Shown: positions 59,010 through 64,000 of the stretch, piece by piece | Position numbering within the stretch: the stretch's first letter is position 1 | How the letters are laid out: each line of letters starts with the position of its first letter | Origin: Tenrec ecaudatus | Lineage: Eukaryota; Chordata; Mammalia; Afrosoricida; Tenrecidae | Direction of reading: 5' to 3' | DNA: 64,000 nucleotides | Assembly (NCBI RefSeq): GCF_050624435.1 | Contig: NC_134546.1 | Span: 12,981,001 to 13,045,000, forward strand | Notes under the pieces: generated by a model | The model's database searches: none | Seen by the model: the letters and a program-made list of their open reading frames with translations, nothing else | Told to the model about the DNA's origin: nothing | Translations under genes and position numbers: made by a program

Positions 59010-60475
59010 TCCACCCTTGGTGCAGACCTGCTGCCTCTTTTGTGAAGCGGCAACTGAGGAGTTTGGATGCTTGCTAAGACCCCCAAGAAACCCAAGGAAG
59101 AAGTCAAGCCTGAGAAGAACCATCAGTTTGATTTCAAGGCAGTGGGGCAGGCTGGTTCCGTGATGCACTGAAGATTAAGAGGCCTATACCGCTGAAGGAA
59201 GCTAAGGTGAGCGACGGGGTTTGTCAAGGAGATCAGATTCCAATTTGATGGGCTGCCAATCAATGAAACAGGCACACCTGCACATCTGGAAATGGAGGTT
59301 GAAGACACAAGTGTGTTCCAGCAGCAGAGACAGGAGGCATCTTCTAAAAGGGAGCCTGCTCCTTTCCTCCAGAACTCTGTTCCAACCAACCAAGAATCCA
59401 TTCTCCATCAGAAAGCCACCATTTGGTCCCACCACATCCTGACGGCCACAGCATAGCCTCCTCTATCCTTTCATCCCCCCTTGCCATTCCTTTATTGCCT
59501 GTGAAGTGTGCTGGCTACATCATCTGGTGTCAATTGGGGACTTGAGAGGATTAAGAGTGAAGGGGTGGAGTCTAGTCTGTCAATCAGGTCACAGCCAATG
59601 AAGTCTCTGTGGGGATGGCCTTCCCCTGAGGATTCTGGGAAAACTCTAGTATTTCCTCCTTGGAGGTGGGAGACACAATCTCTCTCTGCTCACTTCCTGC
59701 AAGACATCCCTGAGGAGAAGCCACATGGACCTACCCTGATGCAGCCCTGGGAACTGGAGAAGCCACCTAGAGACGCCTACAAGTGCTGAGATGCTTACAA
59801 CGCCACTGGATCCAAAGACTTTCTACCCACTGGCCTGTGATCATCCTACATTCAGCATCATTGCATGTGTTTCGTGAAGAGGACTTTATAGATTGGTATC
59901 GGACATATGGGCTAATATTAGACTTATGGGCTTGGATTGGACTGGGTTGAGATGCTTTCTTAATGTACAACTATCCTTTATATAAAACTCTCTTCCATTT
60001 ATGTGTCTATGAATTTCTTTCTCTAGTCTACCCAGACTAACACTTAAAGTAACTGGTGCATGCACACAAGCATACTGCCTTCTTTTTCCTTAGTTTATTT
60101 CATTTTGAGTAAATGAAAAAGGGTGCAATTTGGATTGACCTTAACTGGAGATAGAACGTGGGAAATGCTAGTTCTGTGAAGGCACGTCCTTCTCCAGGCG
60201 TGGCCTGCTCCTTCAGCTCGTCTTTATGTTCTAGTGAGGTATTTTGCTCTCCTTGTTTACCAACATCAAAACACAATGACATAGAAAATCTGAGAATTTT
60301 AATGTTTTACATCACTGTAAAACCAAGGACCATTTTGTTCTTTTTAAAAAATACATAACTGTTACCCGTAGGGCAATCTACCTTTAAGTAGGGGTAAATT
60401 ACTCTGAAAGAAATTAAGTCTAAAAAGTTTTCACTTCAAGTCAATGACCTTATTGTTTAAATAAACTTGCTTGAG
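59010..60475 (+). pseudogene. SUMO2: SUMO2 processed pseudogene, split by an LTR-like element
   Basis: An intronless retrocopy of a SUMO2 mRNA; the parent encodes a ubiquitin-like modifier conjugated to lysines of nuclear proteins. The coding-like part runs from about 59083 to 59346: 'KPKEEVK', then '[18 protein letters not shown]' and 'VFQQQ'. The expected ATG is not visible, a stop interrupts the beta-grasp region (near 59167), bases are missing between about 59190 and 59235, and the C-terminal di-Gly processing site is disrupted. The 3' UTR is clearly SUMO2-type: 'gggagcctgctcctttcctc', 'tttggtcccaccacatcctg', then after the insertion 'gtaactggtgcatgcacaca' and 'acatcaaaacacaatgacat', with AATAAA at 60460-60465. 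The 5' limit is uncertain. Confidence 0.9.
59507..60044 (+). mobile_element. LTR-like TG...CA element inside the SUMO2 pseudogene
   Basis: 538 bases from 'tgtgctggctacatcatctg' to 'ctacccagactaacact'. Pentamers TGAAG (59502-59506) and TAAAG (60045-60049) flank it, and removing it restores SUMO2 3' UTR order (ttattg...taaagtaactgg). It is the cleanest copy of this family in the window, with the TATA-like 'ttatataaaactctcttcca' and the tagtct-accc-agacta inverted repeat. Confidence 0.8.
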
Positions 60476-60529
60476 AGAGAGAGAGGTTATAGAGAGATTG
60501 GTGGTTATTGGTTATAGAGAGATCAATGG

Positions 60530-60905
60530 AATCCCCAAGACTAAGCCCCCGTTAGCCACCCTACAGGTGGGAAACTGAACTCACCCTGTGTCAGAATAAT
60601 CAACCATTTAAAATCCAAAGGGCAGCATGTACCCAAGAACAGAGAGTTAGGAAACAAGAAGGAATGGGAACAGAAAACACAAGGAGGAAGCGGGATAAGC
60701 AATGATGTGGGGGAAAGGCCAGCCCCACAACTAATGGTGGGTTCGATAGGTGCAATTGTACGGTTAAAATATATATAAAGATTATAGTACACAATGATTC
60801 ACTGAGGATATTGCAATGGACTACTTGGAAGAAAATGTATATAAATAATACAAAGCTGATTATGTGTTCTGTGTACGTTTACCTACATCACAATAAAAAG
60901 TTTTC
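60530..60905 (+). mobile_element. Probable L1 3' end, degraded
   Basis: Ends 'acctacatcacaataaaaag', a typical L1 3' terminus with AATAAA. The rest is too mutated for a subfamily. Confidence 0.45.
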
Positions 60906-61068
60906 CTTTTAGCCAAGAATCCTGCGACAATTTTAGAAGGTGTAATATATGCATAATGGTCACAGCAAAAGGAGAATGAGCAAATAAAACCAAAGGAACA
61001 TCTAAAGCAATAATGGCAGAATTTTTGGAAACACTAATGACACACACCAAACCATAGATCCAAGATGC

Positions 61069-61627
61069 TGTGTGTTAGGCTGGTTCTCTAGAGAAGCAAA
61101 ACCACTGATACTTGTATGTATGTATACATATGTGTGTATACATAGAGATTTATAAAATTTTAAAAAATTAAAAAGACACAGGCAGTTATAGATGTGGGTA
61201 AGTCCAGTTCAAGGTTGTGGGTCATATATCAGCTGGAGGCTTCCCTTGACTTTTGTAGCTGCAAGGAGGCTGACAATCAAGAAACACGGAGACTACCAGC
61301 TGGTGGACCCAAGGTTGGCAGTCCATTGATGGCTCATGGGATTGGCAGGTGCTATAACAGGAGGTGGACAAAGCAGCTGTGGGATCCAAATCCAGGAGTT
61401 GCAGTGAGCTAGCTTCTCCATGCTGTCAACCTATGCCAAGAGTAGGCCGCAGCTGAATAAAATATCCTTCAATCTATGACTAGATTAAGACAGTGGCACT
61501 CCACCCTATCTCCCCCAAACTACTGGGCTGATTCACAGAGATCCCCTCATGGAGCTGACCACACTGTTATATGACAGGAGAATCCTGGTCCACCCAAGTT
61601 GACATAAAACCTAACTATCCCAACCTT
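61069..61627 (-). mobile_element. LTR-like/MITE-like interspersed element, reverse
   Basis: 'tgttaggctggttctctaga' at the left, and 'caagttgacataaaacctaa' at the right (its complement begins 'ttaggttttatgtcaacttg'). Perfect GATGC pentamers flank it at 61064-61068 and 61628-61632. The ends are tgtgtgtt and caacctt, so the strict TG...CA rule fails on the right and the boundary is provisional. Confidence 0.55.
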
Positions 61628-61632
61628 GATGC

Positions 61633-61997
61633 ATTTTTTCAAACTGCACTGAAGGGGATGCAGGAAAAAGTGCTAACCTAAGTGATCTTGGAAGTTAGTG
61701 AAGTAAGAATAAGAGGTAAAAGTAACCTTACATACATACTCTACTTGATCACATCATTTACCATGGGGACAGGGGTTTAAAATAGTATGATACTGCTGTA
61801 CATAGATTCTGGAATTGAACGCTTAAGAAAATTGATGGCAATTAGCAGAATCCAGGTTTCTCACTGTTGGAAAAGGAATTTGCAGATAAACAATGGGAGA
61901 AGGCTATCATTACCTATTTGACAATGGATTCAGTTTGGATATATCAGTACTATACCAGGTTTTGAGATTATATATGTTGGTATTATAGTTATGTGGA
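61633..61997. other. Unique sequence, no gene seen
   Basis: Nothing recognised. Confidence 0.4.
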
Positions 61998-62117
61998 AGA
62001 AAGGTGATGCTTTCTACAGCCCTAAAGAGTTACAGTCTCAGAAACCCACAGGGGAAGTTCTACCCTGTTCTATTGGGTCACTGTGAGTCGGAACCAACTT
62101 AATGGCAGTGAGAAAGT
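61998..62117 (+). repeat. AfroSINE 3' half
   Basis: 'tacagccctaaagagttaca', 'gaagttctaccctgttctat' and 'gtcactgtgagtcggaacca' are close to consensus. The head is missing. Confidence 0.85.
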
Positions 62118-62804
62118 GAGATATTCCATATAGAAACATATCTGGATATGTACATAAATTTGGAGATTGGGGATTTGTACATCTAATACTTAGTACCCAC
62201 ACATATAATCCATTTCTCTGTCATCTGAGAAGACCTAGAAGCAATATCAAAACATCCCAGTAACAATAAGGACACCTAACAATAAGGACAGTAACAATAA
62301 GGACAACTATTTGTTTCTAATATCATTCTTTAATAAAATAAATCAGAGAAATCATTTTTAATGAATCAGTGCTCCATTGGGTATTAATAATTCTAGAACT
62401 GGAACATGAAATAAAGATGAGCCTGAAGCAGAATACAGAAAGAGCGTCGAGGAAAAAAAAACATGGGTAAAAATACGTCAAAGAAATAGAGGTGCCACGG
62501 AAAGACTTTCTAATGACCAAACCTGGGACAATCTGAGCAAACAAAGTAGTATTGTATCATCTTTCAAAGTAACATCCTTGAGTTCATACTAATGTAAATA
62601 AACACTTGAGTAAATAAATCACTGGGAGAAAAGAAATAATCTCGCAAGGAGAAGAATTTCATATCATGTATGCTTGGTCTCCTCCCTTCAATAAGGAGGA
62701 GACCAAGTCTTAATTCCTTCAGTCCAATTTCCCATAGTGACTTCCTCCCCAAAAGGACAGTATGAAAAGGAGGGGTGCATTATCTTGACAGGGAAGAAGA
62801 TAAG
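62118..62804. other. Unique sequence, no gene seen
   Basis: A short tandem 'acaataaggacacctaacaa'-type duplication lies at 62260-62310. A 14-base inverted segment (tggtctcctccctt / aaggaggagaccaa) at 62677-62706 could form a hairpin. Confidence 0.45.
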
Positions 62805-62823
62805 AAAGCTCAGGCGATGTTCT

Positions 62824-63483
62824 TTTTTTAATTTATTTTTTAAATCATTTTATTGGGGCTCATAAAACTCTTATCACAATCCATACAAACATCAATTGTG
62901 TAAAGCACACTTATACATTCATTTCCCTCATCGTTCTCAAAATTCACCTTCCGCTTGAGTTCTTGGAATCAGCTTCTCATTTTCCTTTTTTCCCTCCCCC
63001 TCCCTCCCTGCTCCCACCTCTCTCATGAACCCTTAATAATTTATAAATTATTATTTTATCTTATCTTACACTGCCAGGCATCTCCCTTCACCCACTTTTC
63101 TGTTGCCCATCCGCCAGAGAGGAGGTTATATGTAGACCTCCATGATCGCCACTCTCACCATTGGTCCTGAGGGGTTCATCTGTCCTAGATTCCCTGTGTT
63201 TCCAGATCCCATCTTCACCACTGTGCATTCTCTGATCTAACCAAGTTTGTAAGGTAGATTTGGATCATGATATTTGGTGGGGAGGAATCATTTAAGAACT
63301 AGAGGAAGGTTGTGAGTTTCATTATTGCTACACTGAACCCTGAGTGACTCATCTCCTCCCCACTAGCCCTCTGCAAGGGATGTCCAGCTGTCTACAGATG
63401 AGCATTGAGTCCCATCACGTGCCCCCCCATTCATAATAATATGATTCCCCCACCCCACTCCCCCACTGTTGGTGCTTAAAACA
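62824..63483 (-). mobile_element. L1 3' UTR, reverse, 5'-truncated
   Basis: T-rich start, then 'aaatcattttattggggctc'. Flanks 'aaagctcaggcgatgttct' (62805-62823) and 'aaagctcaggtgatgttct' (63484-63502) form a 19-base target duplication with one mismatch. No ORF2. Confidence 0.9.
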
Positions 63484-63502
63484 AAAGCTCAGGTGATGTT
63501 CT

Positions 63503-63849
63503 AAGAGTTATACATCGACTTATCTAAAACTGAAATGAATGTTTCCTTGCTAAGTACAGTGTATTTTCCAGAACACTGACTGCTACATGAGCCAAACCGT
63601 CTCCTCACAAAGAGTCCGTGCTGAATGATAATGAATGAAATAGAATTCAGATAAGGAAGAATAACCAAAGGCACTCACCTTAGCCTCCCCACTGCTTCTG
63701 CGCCCAGGGCCCAGTAGTGCCTTAGATGTCTTTTCACAAGTTCAGTGTAGTGTTTTAACATAATTACAATGGATTACAAGAATCAATCACTTCTGTTCAA
63801 ATTCAATGATAGTTAACATTTATGAAGTTATTTATTGCTGGTCTTTATT
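63503..63849. other. Unique sequence, no gene seen
   Basis: Nothing recognised. Confidence 0.4.
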
Positions 63850-64000
63850 GTGCTATCTCATGCTTTTCAATAAGCCTATGAATAGGCTGCAACTCTGATC
63901 TTCTCCATTTGACAGACGAGGAAACTGGGAGACAGACTTTCATTAACTTCTGTGATGTCATCCAGTTGATGCGGGGGTGGGCTGGATATAAAATCCAGAC
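63850..64000 (-). repeat. MIR element, reverse, cut by window edge
   Basis: 'tctccatttgacagacgagg' followed by 'aaactgggagacagactttc' and 'tgtgatgtcatccagttgat' is the reverse MIR core; the element continues beyond the window. Confidence 0.7.

Noticed and set aside
1-64000. CRISPR arrays, operons, phage or plasmid features
   Set aside because: The regularly repeated motifs are microsatellites or dispersed repeats. Composition and repeat families are mammalian.

Overview
The window reads as vertebrate, and specifically mammalian, intergenic or intronic DNA. There are no operons, ribosome binding sites or convincing protein-coding exons. Instead there are dozens of interspersed repeats, microsatellites, two processed pseudogenes and long unique stretches. 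The repeat set points to Afrotheria: many AfroSINE-type tRNA-derived SINEs, RTE/BovB LINE pieces whose 3' tail matches those SINEs, and a young L1 family with a long characteristic 3' UTR. Two SPIN-like hAT elements narrow this further, because among afrotherians SPIN is known from tenrecs. A lesser hedgehog tenrec (Echinops-like) genome is my best inference; it was not tested by any search.

Layout. 1-15.2 kb is repeat-rich: SINEs, a TC/CA compound microsatellite, three ~0.5-0.6 kb TG...CA LTR-like elements and one hAT element. 15.2-22.75 kb is almost free of young repeats and contains AT-rich, conserved-looking blocks. 22.75-31.9 kb is dense: SINEs, an L1 insertion carrying two head-to-tail 3' ends, a degenerate BovB, a ferritin heavy-chain (FTH1) processed pseudogene that keeps its iron-responsive element, more LTR-like copies and a MIR. 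31.9-34.97 kb is mostly unique and is followed by a SPIN copy. 35.8-40.3 kb holds an old L1 and a 1.9 kb young L1 inserted in a SINE. 40.9-47.1 kb is the second repeat-poor block, very AT-rich with many TAATTA-type motifs. 47.9-64 kb is repeat-rich again: MER5-like DNA, a BovB/LTR fusion, a possible unidentified processed pseudogene split by an L1, a second SPIN, a broken L1 with an LTR-like element inside it, a third hAT-like element, a SUMO2 processed pseudogene split by another LTR-like copy, and a MIR at the right edge.

No gene set acts together here. The coherent story is one of mobile elements: nested insertions with readable target-site duplications give a relative order (SINE, then L1 or LTR-like insertions), and hAT elements of the horizontally transferred kind sit beside vertically inherited MIR and L1 relics. 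The repeat-poor blocks are the likeliest places for regulatory function. Coordinates of old repeats are approximate, usually within 10-30 bases.
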